From Devosia submarina (GTDB taxonomy: Bacteria; Pseudomonadota; Alphaproteobacteria; Rhizobiales; Devosiaceae), in assembly GCF_003056345.1 (NCBI RefSeq), contig NZ_PYWB01000002.1, forward strand, positions 62,001 to 126,000: a stretch of 64,000 nucleotides of DNA, given 5' to 3'. Numbering within the stretch: the stretch's first letter is position 1; each line of letters begins with the position of its first letter. Position numbers and translations under genes: made by a program. Positions 1-8,978 of the stretch are shown in pieces. The notes beneath the pieces are model-generated. The model had not been told where the DNA came from. It was given only the letters and a program-made list of their open reading frames with translations, and did not search any database.

Positions 1-1
1 T

Positions 2-361
2 CAGGCGCGACTTACCAAGGCTATCCTTGCCGATGCCGGCCTGCCAGTCATGGAAACGGACACGCACATCGTGCCGCTGATCGTGGGCGATGCCCGCCAG
101 TGCAAGGCTGCCAGCGACATGCTGCTCGACAAGCACAACATCTATATCCAGCCGATCAACTACCCGACCGTGCCCAAGGGCACCGAGCGCCTGCGCATCA
201 CACCCACGCCGCTACACAGCGATGAGATGATCTTTGCGTTGCGCCATGCGCTGGTGAGCGTCTGGACGAGTCTGGAGCTGCCACGCGAAAAGGCCGATGC
301 CAAGATCACGGCGAGTAAGCTGACCTCGGGTGACCTGACGCTGCCGACCATCGGGGGTTGA
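2..361 (+). CDS. hemA: 5-aminolevulinate synthase, C-terminal part (cut by window edge)
   Basis: The reading frame is open from the first bases of the window, so only about the last 119 residues are present. They resemble the end of the PLP-dependent enzyme that condenses glycine and succinyl-CoA to 5-aminolevulinate, the first step of heme synthesis by the C4 route of alphaproteobacteria. The visible stretch with HIVPLIVGDA, then NIYIQPINYPTVPKGTERLRITPTP split around its middle, is typical of the C-terminal domain that closes over the active site. The PLP lysine lies upstream of the window. The gene ends 70 bp before a convergent regulator gene. Identification is by recognition of the family; the related 2-amino-3-ketobutyrate CoA ligase is less likely because of the INYPTVPKG segment. 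Confidence 0.88.
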   Translation, partial: QARLTKAILADAGLPVMETDTHIVPLIVGDARQCKAASDMLLDKHNIYIQPINYPTVPKGTERLRITPTPLHSDEMIFALRHALVSVWTSLELPREKADAKITASKLTSGDLTLPTIGG

Positions 362-408
362 TGCCCAAGCCGAACGGCTTCAGCGAGGAGCAATTGTCCT
401 GGGCAGTT

Positions 409-426
409 GAGGCGCCTTAGCGCCTC
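409..426. terminator. Hairpin between convergent genes
   Basis: A 7-bp perfect stem (GAGGCGC / GCGCCTC) with a CTTA loop lies between the stop of hemA and the stop of the minus-strand regulator. There is no T-run on either side, so it is at best a weak or Rho-assisted terminator serving both strands. Confidence 0.35.
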
Positions 427-431
427 GCTCA

Positions 432-1067
432 CTAGCTCGTAAGGACGATCCGGATCAAATCGGCTGTGTTCCGTGCGCCAAGCTTTTCCATCACGCGCGC
501 GCGGTGGACCTCAACGGTACGCGGCGAGATGCCAAGTTCAAGCCCGGCTTCCTTGTTGGACTGGCCGTTGGAGATCAGTTGCAGCACTTCGCGTTCGCGG
601 GGTGTCAGCTGGGAAAAGCCTCGCACTTCGACCGGGCGGCGGGAATGCTGGGTGGTGCCGGATTGCATCTCGCGTCGCAAACCATCGCGAACGGAGGCCA
701 AAAGGTGTTCTGTGTCCACCGGCTTGGACAGAACATCCGCAGCACCCATTTTCATGGCGTTGATGGCCGCTTCAAGTTGCGCCGTGTCCGAGAGCATGAA
801 CACCGGCGTTGTCCGCCGAAGGGTCTTGATGCGGTGCAGCAGCGTCAAGCCATTGACCGGCCCGATCTGCAGATTCAGGACAACCGCATCCGGCATGCGC
901 CGCTCCAGACTTGCAACAAAGCTGCCTGCATCTATTGAGAAATTGGTCTGAAACCCTTCGAGCCGAAACAGAACGCTAAGCGCCTCACAAATGGCGGGAT
1001 CCGCATCAACGATGTGGATCAGCCGGTCCCTGTTCAAGAATGATTGGTAGTAGTCCTCGGTGGTCAT
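432..1067 (-). CDS. FixJ/LuxR-type response regulator with degenerate receiver
   Basis: A 211-residue regulator: receiver domain about residues 15-130 and LuxR/GerE helix-turn-helix about 148-208 (LTPREREVLQLISNGQSNKE, SPRTVEVHRA). The chosen ATG has a strong GGGGAG ribosome site; a longer frame upstream lacks one. The receiver is unusual. At the phospho-acceptor position FixJ has Asp in VTDLRMP, whereas here the aligned segment is VVLNLQIG with Asn65 (codon AAT, read directly from the sequence). The second residue of the acidic pair is Ala22 (VDADP instead of VDDEP). The conserved Lys (SKP, K115) and Ser93 remain. Normal Asp phosphorylation is therefore unlikely. The divergent neighbour is a hybrid histidine kinase, so this is probably its output partner or an antagonist. 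The DNA target is unknown. Confidence 0.85.
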   Translation of the reverse strand: MTTEDYYQSFLNRDRLIHIVDADPAICEALSVLFRLEGFQTNFSIDAGSFVASLERRMPDAVVLNLQIGPVNGLTLLHRIKTLRRTTPVFMLSDTAQLEAAINAMKMGAADVLSKPVDTEHLLASVRDGLRREMQSGTTQHSRRPVEVRGFSQLTPREREVLQLISNGQSNKEAGLELGISPRTVEVHRARVMEKLGARNTADLIRIVLTS

Positions 1068-1434
1068 GTGCTCCCCCGGCTTAGCGCGCGGCTTCATGGA
1101 CAAACTCTGCTTGCAGCAAAGCCGCCCAAAGCGAACTGAACCTCTTGCGTTCACTTGCGCGTCTCTACGGCAAGTCTCGGAAGTATTTTAAGCTAGGTGC
1201 TGTTCCGTGTCTCAGCTCCAGATTACGTACGTTTTGGCGCGTATGTATAGGCATATTTTCATATTCTGCGGGCGTCAATGACTATTTTCCTAGATACTAG
1301 CAACTCCGCACCGACATCCATCCGTTCTGACCCGGTCGCCAAAGAGCCAGCAAGCTGGGCGCCAGGAAATCCTCGCTTGCTTCGCTTGTCCGCAGGTAGA
1401 TAGTTGGCGCATCTGTTTTCTGCCGGGACTGCTG
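1068..1434. promoter_or_regulatory. Divergent intergenic region between regulator and hybrid kinase
   Basis: These 367 bp separate the two divergent signalling genes and hold no convincing gene. The part around 1240-1300 is AT-richer than its surroundings. It contains an 8-bp palindrome ACGTACGT at 1225-1232 and two related hexamers, GTACGT and GTATGT, about 14 bp apart (1227-1246). These could be a binding site for the LuxR-type regulator next door, but no consensus is known to me and no clear -35/-10 pair stands out. Confidence 0.3.
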
Positions 1435-3057
1435 ATGGCATTTTCCTCTCCAAACGCGTTGGATAGCCTGCGACAAGCAATTGAATTCCTGCCACAGGGC
1501 GTAGCGGTGTTTGACGCCGAGGCACGGCTGGTGATTTCCAACGGGCGCTACCAGGCTCTTCTGGACTTGCCCAGCGCTCTGGTGGAGCCGGATACGGGCC
1601 TTTCAGATATCCTTGCGTTCCTGGGAGAGCGGGGTGATCTGGGCATCGGGCTAGTAGGCGATCTTGCGAGCGAACGCATCAGCCACCTATATGCCGCGCC
1701 CACAAGTGTCATGCAGCTGATCGGCAATGCTGGCCAAGCCTTGGAGCTCCAATCAAGCCGATTGCCCGATGGCGGGCTGGTGATCAGCTTTTCCGATGTG
1801 ACGCAGCGCATCGAGGCGGAGCGGGCGCTTGAGCGCATGAACCAATCGCTGGAACAGCGAGTGGAGGAGCGGACCGCCGCACTTACGCGGGTCAATGCGG
1901 AGCTGGAAAGCGCTCGAGCCAAAGCGGACGCTGCCAATCACGACAAGACACGATTCCTGGCAGCAGCAAGCCATGATCTCCTGCAGCCCCTTAATGCCGC
2001 CCGACTTTATACCTCTACCCTGATCGAACGCGCCAAACTCACCGGCTTGTCGGATCTGGCGAACTCAATCGAGGCCTCGCTGACGGCGGTGGAAGAGATC
2101 ATGAGCGCCCTGCTCGACATTTCGCGTATCGATAGCGGCGCCCTCAAGCCTGCACCAGCGCCGGTTTCCGCGCGCGACCTGCTCAAGAAAATGGAAGTGG
2201 AATTCGGGCCTCTCGCGCGCGAACGAAACATTGCGCTAACGATAAAGGACACCGATGTCGCCGTCCTGGTCGACAAGGCGCTAGTGGGCCGCATCGTGCA
2301 GAATCTCGTCTCCAATGCCATCAAATACACGCCACCGGGTGGTCGTGTTCTGGTGGGCATCAGGCGGCGCGGCAGCCGCATGCGCCTTGATGTGGTCGAT
2401 ACCGGCATCGGGTTCAACCGGGACCAACACCGGCTCCTCTTTGCCGAGTTCTCGCGCCTGGAACGAGGCGCGCGCATGGCGCAAGGTCTCGGCCTAGGCC
2501 TTTCCATCGTACAACGCCTGGTCTCGGCAATGGGGCTGACCTTGGAACTCGATAGCCGTGAGGGCAAGGGCTCCCGCTTTTCCCTGTTTTTGCCAGCGAC
2601 ACGCACTATCCGCACAGCCAATAACCAAGGCCCTGCACAGCCGGAGGCAAGCGTTGGCGCACTGGATTACAAGGTCTTGTGCGTAGACAATGAGCGCGCC
2701 ATTCTTGAAGCGATGGAAGGCCTCTTGCGCCACTGGGGATGCGATGTGCGTACGGCCCTTTCGCTTAAGCAGATTGATCGGGAACGGCTACTTGAGGGAT
2801 GGTATCCCGATCTGGTGCTGATGGACTACCATCTCGACCAAACCTCAGGGCTCGATGCCATTGAATGGTTGCGGCACAATCTCGGGGGACATCTACCGGC
2901 AGCACTGGTGACGGCAGACCGCAGCCCGGCGGTGCGAACCCTGGCGGAAGATCGGGGCATCGCTGTGGTTACCAAGCCAGTCAAGCCCGCAGCCCTCCGG
3001 GCGGCAATCAGCGGCCTAGCCAACCAGAGCCGGAGCCCTGCCAAACGGGTAGGCTAG
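1435..3057 (+). CDS. Hybrid sensor histidine kinase with PAS and C-terminal receiver
   Basis: A 540-residue soluble kinase with no membrane segment. Order of domains: PAS-type sensor about 10-120 (FLPQGVAVFDAEARLVISN), coiled coil about 122-170 (LEQRVEERTAAL), HisKA with FLAAASHDLLQPLNAARL (His at about 183), HATPase_c with N-box NLVSNAIKYTPPGG, D-box DVVDTGIGF and G-box AQGLGLGLSIVQ, then a receiver from about 408 with LVLMDYHLDQ (phospho-acceptor Asp) and TKPVKP. This architecture is the NahK/ErcS-like class in which the attached receiver may act as a phosphate sink or relay. The divergent neighbour encodes a LuxR-type regulator whose own receiver lacks the acceptor Asp, which is notable for a presumed pair. 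The ribosome site before this ATG is weak, so the start is less certain than the domains. Confidence 0.88.
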   Translation: MAFSSPNALDSLRQAIEFLPQGVAVFDAEARLVISNGRYQALLDLPSALVEPDTGLSDILAFLGERGDLGIGLVGDLASERISHLYAAPTSVMQLIGNAGQALELQSSRLPDGGLVISFSDVTQRIEAERALERMNQSLEQRVEERTAALTRVNAELESARAKADAANHDKTRFLAAASHDLLQPLNAARLYTSTLIERAKLTGLSDLANSIEASLTAVEEIMSALLDISRIDSGALKPAPAPVSARDLLKKMEVEFGPLARERNIALTIKDTDVAVLVDKALVGRIVQNLVSNAIKYTPPGGRVLVGIRRRGSRMRLDVVDTGIGFNRDQHRLLFAEFSRLERGARMAQGLGLGLSIVQRLVSAMGLTLELDSREGKGSRFSLFLPATRTIRTANNQGPAQPEASVGALDYKVLCVDNERAILEAMEGLLRHWGCDVRTALSLKQIDRERLLEGWYPDLVLMDYHLDQTSGLDAIEWLRHNLGGHLPAALVTADRSPAVRTLAEDRGIAVVTKPVKPAALRAAISGLANQSRSPAKRVG

Positions 3058-3091
3058 CCTGCGGCGCCACGACGGGCGGCAGAGCCGGTTG

Positions 3092-4444
3092 CTATGCAGC
3101 CGCGGTGAAGAGCCCGGCACGGCGGCGCTCGAGCGCCCACCAGTAGATTGCGCCACGCGCAATGAACCAGCAATGCAAGGCAGCCCACAGGCCCAAATTG
3201 CCAAAGCTTGGCTGCAGCACAAGGGCAGCGGCCAGGAACACCAATAGGGAAAGTACCATTCCATTTCGCATGGTGGCGTTGAGGGTAGTGCCGATCAGTA
3301 TGCCATCGTAGACAAAGGCTGGCATAAAGGTGATCGTGCATAAGGCGGCGATCAGCAAGTGGTCCATGGCATAGGCCTGAACCTCAGCGTTCGTGGTCAT
3401 GAGCCCGATGACCCAAGGGCCGCTGGTATACCAGGCCAAACCTAGGCCCAGCGATATAACCAGCCCCCACAGGAAGCTCAAACCATAGGCCTGGTCGAAG
3501 GCCGGGCGCCAATTGGCTCCTACGGCCTTGCCCGTCAGCTGTTCCGCAGCCTGCGCTATGCCATCAAGAAAGAAGCCCACGACCATAAGCAGGTTCAGGA
3601 GCACAGCATTTGCGGACAGCGCCACCTCGCCCATGCGCGAGCCCTGCGCGGCAAACCAGGCATAGGCGCCCATCAAAGCCGCCGAGCGGATCATCAGATC
3701 GCGGCTAAGGCCGAACATGCGCTGAAGCGCATGAGCATTGTGCAACTCCGCAGGCCTGATCTTGTCCAGTACAAGAGCTGGCCCACCATAGTGGCGCAGA
3801 AACAGGAGCGTTCCGGTTCCGGCCGCCACAGCCTGTGCGATCACCGTTCCGTAGGCAGCGCCTGCCACGCCCCAGCCAAGCCCATGTACGAACCAGATAG
3901 AGAGGGTGATATCGATGCCGTGCAGAAGCAATTGCAGCATCATGCCGGTTTTGGCCGAGGCACGGCCATAGAACCAGCCGAGTAGGGCGTAGTTGACGAG
4001 GCTGAACGGCGCTGACCATATCCGGGCACCGAAATAGCCGGCCAAGGCGGCCGATGCCCCAGGTTCAGGCGCCAGCAGCGATGTGGCGAGCCACAGGATC
4101 GGCGAGGCAAGCATAATCATGCCAAGGCCAATAAGTGCGGCCAGGATCATGGCGCGACTGACATGCAGGAGGCCGTCAAGCGGATCCCGGGCTCCGATTG
4201 CTTGCGCCGTCAGCCCCGCCGTGCCGATGCGCAGGAAATAGGCGAGCGAAAACAGAACATCGAAGACCAGCGCACCCAGCACCAACCCGCCCAGCAGACC
4301 AGCGTCGCCAAGGCGGCCGATGACAGTAATATCAACCAGTCCCACCAATGGCTCGGTGATGAAAGCAACCGAGGCGGGCAAGGCGATCTTCCACACATCG
4401 GCGTGGCGGACATTGAATGGGTGTTGGGGCCGAAGAAGGGTCAT
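3092..4444 (-). CDS. MATE family efflux transporter (DinF/NorM-like)
   Basis: A 450-residue integral membrane protein with about twelve hydrophobic segments, the usual size for MATE exporters. The N-terminal stretch with ALPASVAFITEPLVGLVDI and VIGRLGDAGLLGGLVLG is the familiar first helix pair of the DinF branch, and a repeat-like second half begins near residue 225. These proteins export cationic drugs, toxic metabolites or related compounds by sodium or proton antiport in the inner membrane. It ends 34 bp from the convergent hybrid kinase gene. It lies 87 bp downstream of a minus-strand P-loop kinase gene, so co-transcription is possible but not shown. The substrate cannot be read from sequence. 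Confidence 0.88.
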   Translation of the reverse strand: MTLLRPQHPFNVRHADVWKIALPASVAFITEPLVGLVDITVIGRLGDAGLLGGLVLGALVFDVLFSLAYFLRIGTAGLTAQAIGARDPLDGLLHVSRAMILAALIGLGMIMLASPILWLATSLLAPEPGASAALAGYFGARIWSAPFSLVNYALLGWFYGRASAKTGMMLQLLLHGIDITLSIWFVHGLGWGVAGAAYGTVIAQAVAAGTGTLLFLRHYGGPALVLDKIRPAELHNAHALQRMFGLSRDLMIRSAALMGAYAWFAAQGSRMGEVALSANAVLLNLLMVVGFFLDGIAQAAEQLTGKAVGANWRPAFDQAYGLSFLWGLVISLGLGLAWYTSGPWVIGLMTTNAEVQAYAMDHLLIAALCTITFMPAFVYDGILIGTTLNATMRNGMVLSLLVFLAAALVLQPSFGNLGLWAALHCWFIARGAIYWWALERRRAGLFTAAA

Positions 4445-4531
4445 GAGATGTCGAGTCTAGAACACGGCCAGAATATCCACGAGTTCATTCCCGCGAGCCG
4501 GGAACAATCGCCTGCTTCCGTCGGCACCAGG

Positions 4532-5203
4532 TTAGTGCTCCACATCCATGGCGATGATGACGTCTCCACGATGCCGGGACTGCTGGACTAAATCAAAATT
4601 GGGCAGGTCGGTCCGCTCTATGTGGGCGCGGTTGCGCTCTTCGGTGAAAAGGCCTTCTTCGCCATGCCGCTTGAGCAGCCTTGCCCTGACGAGTTCGCGC
4701 GGAACATCGATGAACACAGCATAGTCAAGCAGCGCGCGTACACCGGCCCAAGGGCCTTCGGTCAAGAGCAGGTAGTTGCCTTCCACTATCAGGATCCTGG
4801 CTTCGGGCTGCACGGTGAAGGCGTCTTCAACCGTGTCCTCGATCTTGCGGGAATAGCCGGGGCCACTGACAGGCTCGGTGGCATTCTTCAGGTGATGGAG
4901 AAACGACACGAACGCCGCGCCTTCGAAAGTATGTGGTGCGCCTTTGAAGTCGACCTGCCCCATTCCCTCGAGCTTTGCGTGCTTCATGTGGAAGCCATCC
5001 ATGGGGACTAGCGCAGCACTACCCGGATGCGTGGCGTTGAGGATGTTCACCAGTTCGCCTGCAAGGGTCGACTTGCCCGTACCTGGGCCGCCTGCAAGAC
5101 CAATGGCGATGCGGTGCTGTGCATCGCTCGCCATTTGCAGGATATGCGGCACCAGCCTGGAGAGCGCCTGCTGAGGCGTGAGGGTGAGCCGTTCGGGTTT
5201 CAT
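4532..5203 (-). CDS. P-loop nucleoside/sugar kinase family protein (uridine kinase-like)
   Basis: A 223-residue cytosolic kinase of the PRK/uridine-kinase fold. Walker A is GPGTGKST at residues 39-46. It is followed by the substrate-site segment LVPMDGFHM, typical of the uridine kinase, phosphoribulokinase and pantothenate kinase superfamily, and by the ILIVEGNYLL strand near residue 140. Proteins of this length with GGPGTGKST and PMDGFHMKHAKLE are usually annotated as nucleoside/nucleotide kinase family proteins, and some act on fructose or related sugars. The substrate is not deducible here. Its start overlaps the stop of the upstream small membrane protein by 4 bp (ATGA), indicating translational coupling. 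Confidence 0.8.
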   Translation of the reverse strand: MKPERLTLTPQQALSRLVPHILQMASDAQHRIAIGLAGGPGTGKSTLAGELVNILNATHPGSAALVPMDGFHMKHAKLEGMGQVDFKGAPHTFEGAAFVSFLHHLKNATEPVSGPGYSRKIEDTVEDAFTVQPEARILIVEGNYLLLTEGPWAGVRALLDYAVFIDVPRELVRARLLKRHGEEGLFTEERNRAHIERTDLPNFDLVQQSRHRGDVIIAMDVEH

Positions 5204-5496
5204 CTGCGAGCCTTGCTTAGTCGGATCAGGAACCAGATTGGAACGACCAGAACGGCACCAGTAAGGACATAGGCACCGATATCGTGGAACACGCCAAAGC
5301 CATCACGGATTGCTGCGTGGAAGAGGTCAATTGTGCCATCAACGACGTCCTGCGGCCGAATGCCAAAGATGCTCATGAAGAAGCCGACAATCAGCGAAAC
5401 AACAAGGAGGCGCAGGATAACGCCAGCGGGGCTACCACCTAGAAAGCGTTCAAGGCCACTCCGAGAGGGTGTTTGCATGGGATATTGATCGCTCAT
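5200..5496 (-). CDS. Small membrane protein, DUF6460-like
   Basis: A 98-residue protein with two hydrophobic segments, about residues 25-46 (GVILRLLVVSLIVGFFMSIFG) and 74-92 (YVLTGAVLVVPIWFLIRL), separated by an amphipathic DVVDGTIDLFHAAIRDGF stretch. It resembles the small rhizobial family of unknown function annotated as DUF6460. It is the first gene of a two-gene unit; its stop overlaps the start of the kinase by 4 bp. No function is known to me. The 207 bp upstream (5497-5703), shared with the divergent helicase gene, should hold both promoters. Confidence 0.7.
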   Translation of the reverse strand: MSDQYPMQTPSRSGLERFLGGSPAGVILRLLVVSLIVGFFMSIFGIRPQDVVDGTIDLFHAAIRDGFGVFHDIGAYVLTGAVLVVPIWFLIRLSKARR

Positions 5497-5703
5497 CGGA
5501 TGACCTCACGGGACTTCATGGCTTGTGGACGATCATATAGGGTATTCTTGGTTTTGCAGAAGGTGTGAGTTGAGAAGTTTGTGTCTAAACAGAACCTCGA
5601 CACGGCCTTCCCAAGAGGCTGACGAGCAGGATCGGGTATTGGGCGACATTCTTCCACAAACACAGTCTTCGCTCCTCGGCCCACCAAAGGGAGGCGGCAG
5701 AGG

Positions 5704-8226
5704 GTGTTGTTGAAACCAGATCTGCCACCCGTCATCAGCAACTGGTTCGCCCAGAAGGGCTGGGCGCCGCGTGAGCATCAATTGGCGGTTCTCCGAAGCT
5801 GGCAGGCTGATGCTTCGGCGCTGCTGATTGCGCCAACTGGTGCCGGCAAGACGCTTGCGGGGTTTTTGCCCACGCTGGTTGATCTGGCCGAAGGAAACTT
5901 CGAAGGGCTGCACACGCTTTACATCTCACCGCTCAAGGCTCTTGCGGTGGACGTGCAACGCAACCTCAATGCGCCGCTCCTTGAGATGAACCTGCCGATC
6001 CGTGCCGAGACGCGAACCGGCGATACGCCAGCGAGCAAACGAGCGCGACAGCGCACCAACCCGCCCCATGTGCTGCTGACGACCCCCGAGCAATTGTGCC
6101 TGCTGATCAGCCATCCCCATGCCAATCTCCTGTTCGGCTCGCTCAAGCGCATCGTCCTGGACGAACTGCACGCCCTGGTGACGTCCAAGCGCGGGGAGCT
6201 GCTGTCGCTTGCCCTGGCACGCGTCGCGCGTCTTGCACCTGACATGAAGATCACTGCACTGAGCGCGACTGTGGCGCTCCCTGATCTGCTGCGGGACTGG
6301 ATTGCACAGCCCCTGCCCGGCCGAGAAACCCAGCTCCTGGTCACCGAAGGTGGCGCGCCGCCGGTGCTGGAGATCTTGGAAACCGAGCAGCGCCTTCCTT
6401 GGGCTGGGCATTCGGCCAACTATGCCCATCACGAGCTCTACGAAGTAATCAAACAGCACAAGACGACGCTGCTTTTCGTCAATACGCGCTCCCAAGCCGA
6501 AATGCTGTTTCAGGGCTTATGGGCCGTCAATGATGACCTGCTGCCCATCGCGCTTCATCATGGATCACTTTCAGTGGAGCAGCGGCGCAAGGTTGAAACC
6601 GCCATGGTCGCTGGATCGCTCAAGGCGGTGGTTTGTACCTCAACGCTGGACCTTGGCATCGACTGGGGTGATGTGGACCTGGTGGTGCAGGTGGGGGCGC
6701 CCAAGGGCAGCTCACGCATGCTGCAGCGGATCGGGCGAGCCAATCACCGGCTCGACGAGCCGTCCAAGGCCATGCTCGTGCCCTCCAACCGCTTCGAGGT
6801 TTTGGAATGCGAAGCAGCACTGGAGGCAGTAGCCGAGCGGCAGCAGGACAGCGAGGATCCGGTTGATGGCGGCTATGACGTGCTGGCGCAGCATGTGCTG
6901 GGCATGGCCTGTGCCGCGCCGTTTGCATCCGATGCGTTGTTCGATGAAGTTCGTTTGGCCTGGCCCTTTCGGGATTTGCCCCGCCAGCAGTTTGATCGAG
7001 TGGTGGAATTCGTGGCCACTGGCGGCTATGCGCTGCAGGCCTACGAGCGCTATGCGCGGCTCAAGAGAACCGAAGATGGCAAGTGGCGCATCGCCAATGC
7101 GCAGGTCGCGCAGCAATACCGGCTCAATATCGGCACCATTGTTGAGGAGCCCATGGTCAAGGTGCGGCTGATCCGCGGAAGGCTGACCAAAAAGGGGCAA
7201 GCGGAACGGCCGCTCGGGGCAGGCGGGCGGGTGCTGGGAGAAATGGAGGAGTATTTCTTTGGCACGCTGCTCCCCGGCGACACCTTCATGTTCGGGGGCG
7301 AGATCCTCGCGTTTCAGGGCATGCGCGACAATGAAGCCTATGTCACCCGGGCCCAGGCAACCGATCCCAAGATCCCCTCCTACATGGGCGGCAAGTTTCC
7401 GCTTTCAACCTATCTTGCCGCGCGGGTACGAAGGATCATGGATGACCCTTCTAGTTGGGACAAGCTGCCAAACCAGGTCAGCGACTGGCTAAGGCTCCAG
7501 CGCGACGTATCCGTGTTGCCGGGGCGAGATTCCCTGCTGGTGGAAACCTTCCCGCGTGGCACGCACAACTACATGGTCTGCTATCCCTTTGAAGGACGGC
7601 TGGCGCACCAAACCCTGGGCATGCTGCTGACGCGCCGGCTGGAGCGTGCCCGAGCGCGCCCGCTTGGATTTGTAGCTTCGGAATATGCCCTCGGCATTTG
7701 GGGACTGGGAGATCTCTCGGCGCTAATCCGAACCGGCCGGCTTTCACTCGATGAACTGTTCTCCGAGGACATGCTTGGCGAGGATCTGGAAGATTGGCTA
7801 GACGAGTCGGCGCTGATGAAGCGCACTTTCCGCAACTGCGCAATCATCGCGGGGCTGATCGAGCGGCGTCATCCGGGCAAGGAAAAGACTGGGCGGCAGA
7901 TCACGATGAGTTCAGACCTGATCTATGATGTGCTATATCAGCACGAGCCAGACCACATCCTGATCCAGGCCACGCGCCGTGATGCCGCGCGCGGATTGCT
8001 GGATATCGGGCGTTTGGGCGACATGCTGCGCCGAATTCGGGAGCACATCGTGCATCAGCCGCTTGAGCGCATCTCGCCCCTCGCGGTGCCGATCATGCTC
8101 GATATTGGTCGCGAGCCAATTTATGGCGAAGCACGCGAATCAGCTATGGCGGATGCAGCCGATGAACTGATGCGGGAAGCTTTGAGCGGCCCCGGACCGG
8201 CAAGTCGCTCCCGTGGAGCGACTTGA
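5704..8226 (+). CDS. Ligase-associated DNA damage response DEXH-box helicase (Lhr-Core type)
   Basis: An 840-residue superfamily 2 ATPase. Walker A APTGAGKT is at residues 43-50 and the DEXH box reads DELH at 153-156. Motif III is LSATVALPD, and the helicase C-terminal domain includes TLDLGIDWGDVD and QRIGRANHR. The C-terminal half carries the winged-helix and Lhr-specific regions. Lhr-Core enzymes translocate 3' to 5' on DNA. They form a cassette with a dedicated ATP-dependent ligase, an exonuclease (Lig-associated beta-CASP) and PdeM. Only the helicase and PdeM are in this window. The start is GTG with GGGAGG upstream. The gene runs into the PdeM gene, implying one transcript. Confidence 0.92.
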   Translation: MLLKPDLPPVISNWFAQKGWAPREHQLAVLRSWQADASALLIAPTGAGKTLAGFLPTLVDLAEGNFEGLHTLYISPLKALAVDVQRNLNAPLLEMNLPIRAETRTGDTPASKRARQRTNPPHVLLTTPEQLCLLISHPHANLLFGSLKRIVLDELHALVTSKRGELLSLALARVARLAPDMKITALSATVALPDLLRDWIAQPLPGRETQLLVTEGGAPPVLEILETEQRLPWAGHSANYAHHELYEVIKQHKTTLLFVNTRSQAEMLFQGLWAVNDDLLPIALHHGSLSVEQRRKVETAMVAGSLKAVVCTSTLDLGIDWGDVDLVVQVGAPKGSSRMLQRIGRANHRLDEPSKAMLVPSNRFEVLECEAALEAVAERQQDSEDPVDGGYDVLAQHVLGMACAAPFASDALFDEVRLAWPFRDLPRQQFDRVVEFVATGGYALQAYERYARLKRTEDGKWRIANAQVAQQYRLNIGTIVEEPMVKVRLIRGRLTKKGQAERPLGAGGRVLGEMEEYFFGTLLPGDTFMFGGEILAFQGMRDNEAYVTRAQATDPKIPSYMGGKFPLSTYLAARVRRIMDDPSSWDKLPNQVSDWLRLQRDVSVLPGRDSLLVETFPRGTHNYMVCYPFEGRLAHQTLGMLLTRRLERARARPLGFVASEYALGIWGLGDLSALIRTGRLSLDELFSEDMLGEDLEDWLDESALMKRTFRNCAIIAGLIERRHPGKEKTGRQITMSSDLIYDVLYQHEPDHILIQATRRDAARGLLDIGRLGDMLRRIREHIVHQPLERISPLAVPIMLDIGREPIYGEARESAMADAADELMREALSGPGPASRSRGAT

Positions 8227-8255
8227 CGTCAAAAGGCCACGAGAGCTGTGCTCGA

Positions 8256-8978
8256 ATGGCGGAGCAAGAGTTGAGCCAGACGCCAATAAGAGCCCAGAGC
8301 ACGGAGACCCCGCTCTTGCGCTTCGCCGGAAAGAATTTCGAACCCCTGCCCTCCGGTGCGCTGTTCTGGCATGCCGAGCAGACCTTGCTGGTAGCCGATC
8401 TGCATCTTGAGAAGATGAGCAGCTTTGCCCGGCGCGGACAGATGCTGCCGCCCTATGATACCGGCATGACGCTGGTGCGGCTTGAAGCCGACATGCGCCG
8501 GACAGGAGCCAGCCGCGTCGTATCGCTGGGCGACAGCTTTCACCGCGACGAGGGCACAACGACGCTGAGCGAAATGGATCGGGCGCGGCTCGACGCGATG
8601 ACCGACATGGCCGAGTGGCTTTGGCTCTCCGGCAACCATGATCCCAGGCCACATGCCCTAGGCGGCCGGTGTCTGCCAGCGCTGCAACTGGGCGGACTAA
8701 CTCTGACCCATGAGCCACAACGCGGCGCCAGTGGTTTGATGGCCGGGCATTTGCATCCGGCAGCACACATTCATATCGATGGCCGCTCCAGCCGCCGTCC
8801 CTGCTTCGTGCATGATAACAGGCTGATGATCCTTCCGGCTTATGGTTCATCGACAGGCTCGATCAATATCCTTTCACCCGCCTTTGTGGGGCTCTTGCAC
8901 TGGCCTGGACTAGAAGTGGTGATGCTGGGCAAAGACCGGGTTTATCCCGTCAGTCCCAAGCGATTGGTCCGCGGCTAG
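8256..8978 (+). CDS. pdeM: Ligase-associated DNA damage response endonuclease PdeM
   Basis: A 240-residue calcineurin-like metallophosphoesterase. The metal-binding motifs appear in order: VADLHLEK (DLH at residues 48-50), LGDSFHRDEG, SGNHDP, LTHEP and AGHLHP. PdeM acts with Lhr-Core and an ATP-dependent ligase in end processing during DNA repair. The frame is also open to a TTG at 8223 that would overlap the helicase stop by 4 bases; the ATG at 8256 is preferred because PdeM homology starts just after it, but neither has a strong ribosome site. It converges with and overlaps by 4 bp the end of the TIGR02186 gene. Confidence 0.88.
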   Translation: MAEQELSQTPIRAQSTETPLLRFAGKNFEPLPSGALFWHAEQTLLVADLHLEKMSSFARRGQMLPPYDTGMTLVRLEADMRRTGASRVVSLGDSFHRDEGTTTLSEMDRARLDAMTDMAEWLWLSGNHDPRPHALGGRCLPALQLGGLTLTHEPQRGASGLMAGHLHPAAHIHIDGRSSRRPCFVHDNRLMILPAYGSSTGSINILSPAFVGLLHWPGLEVVMLGKDRVYPVSPKRLVRG

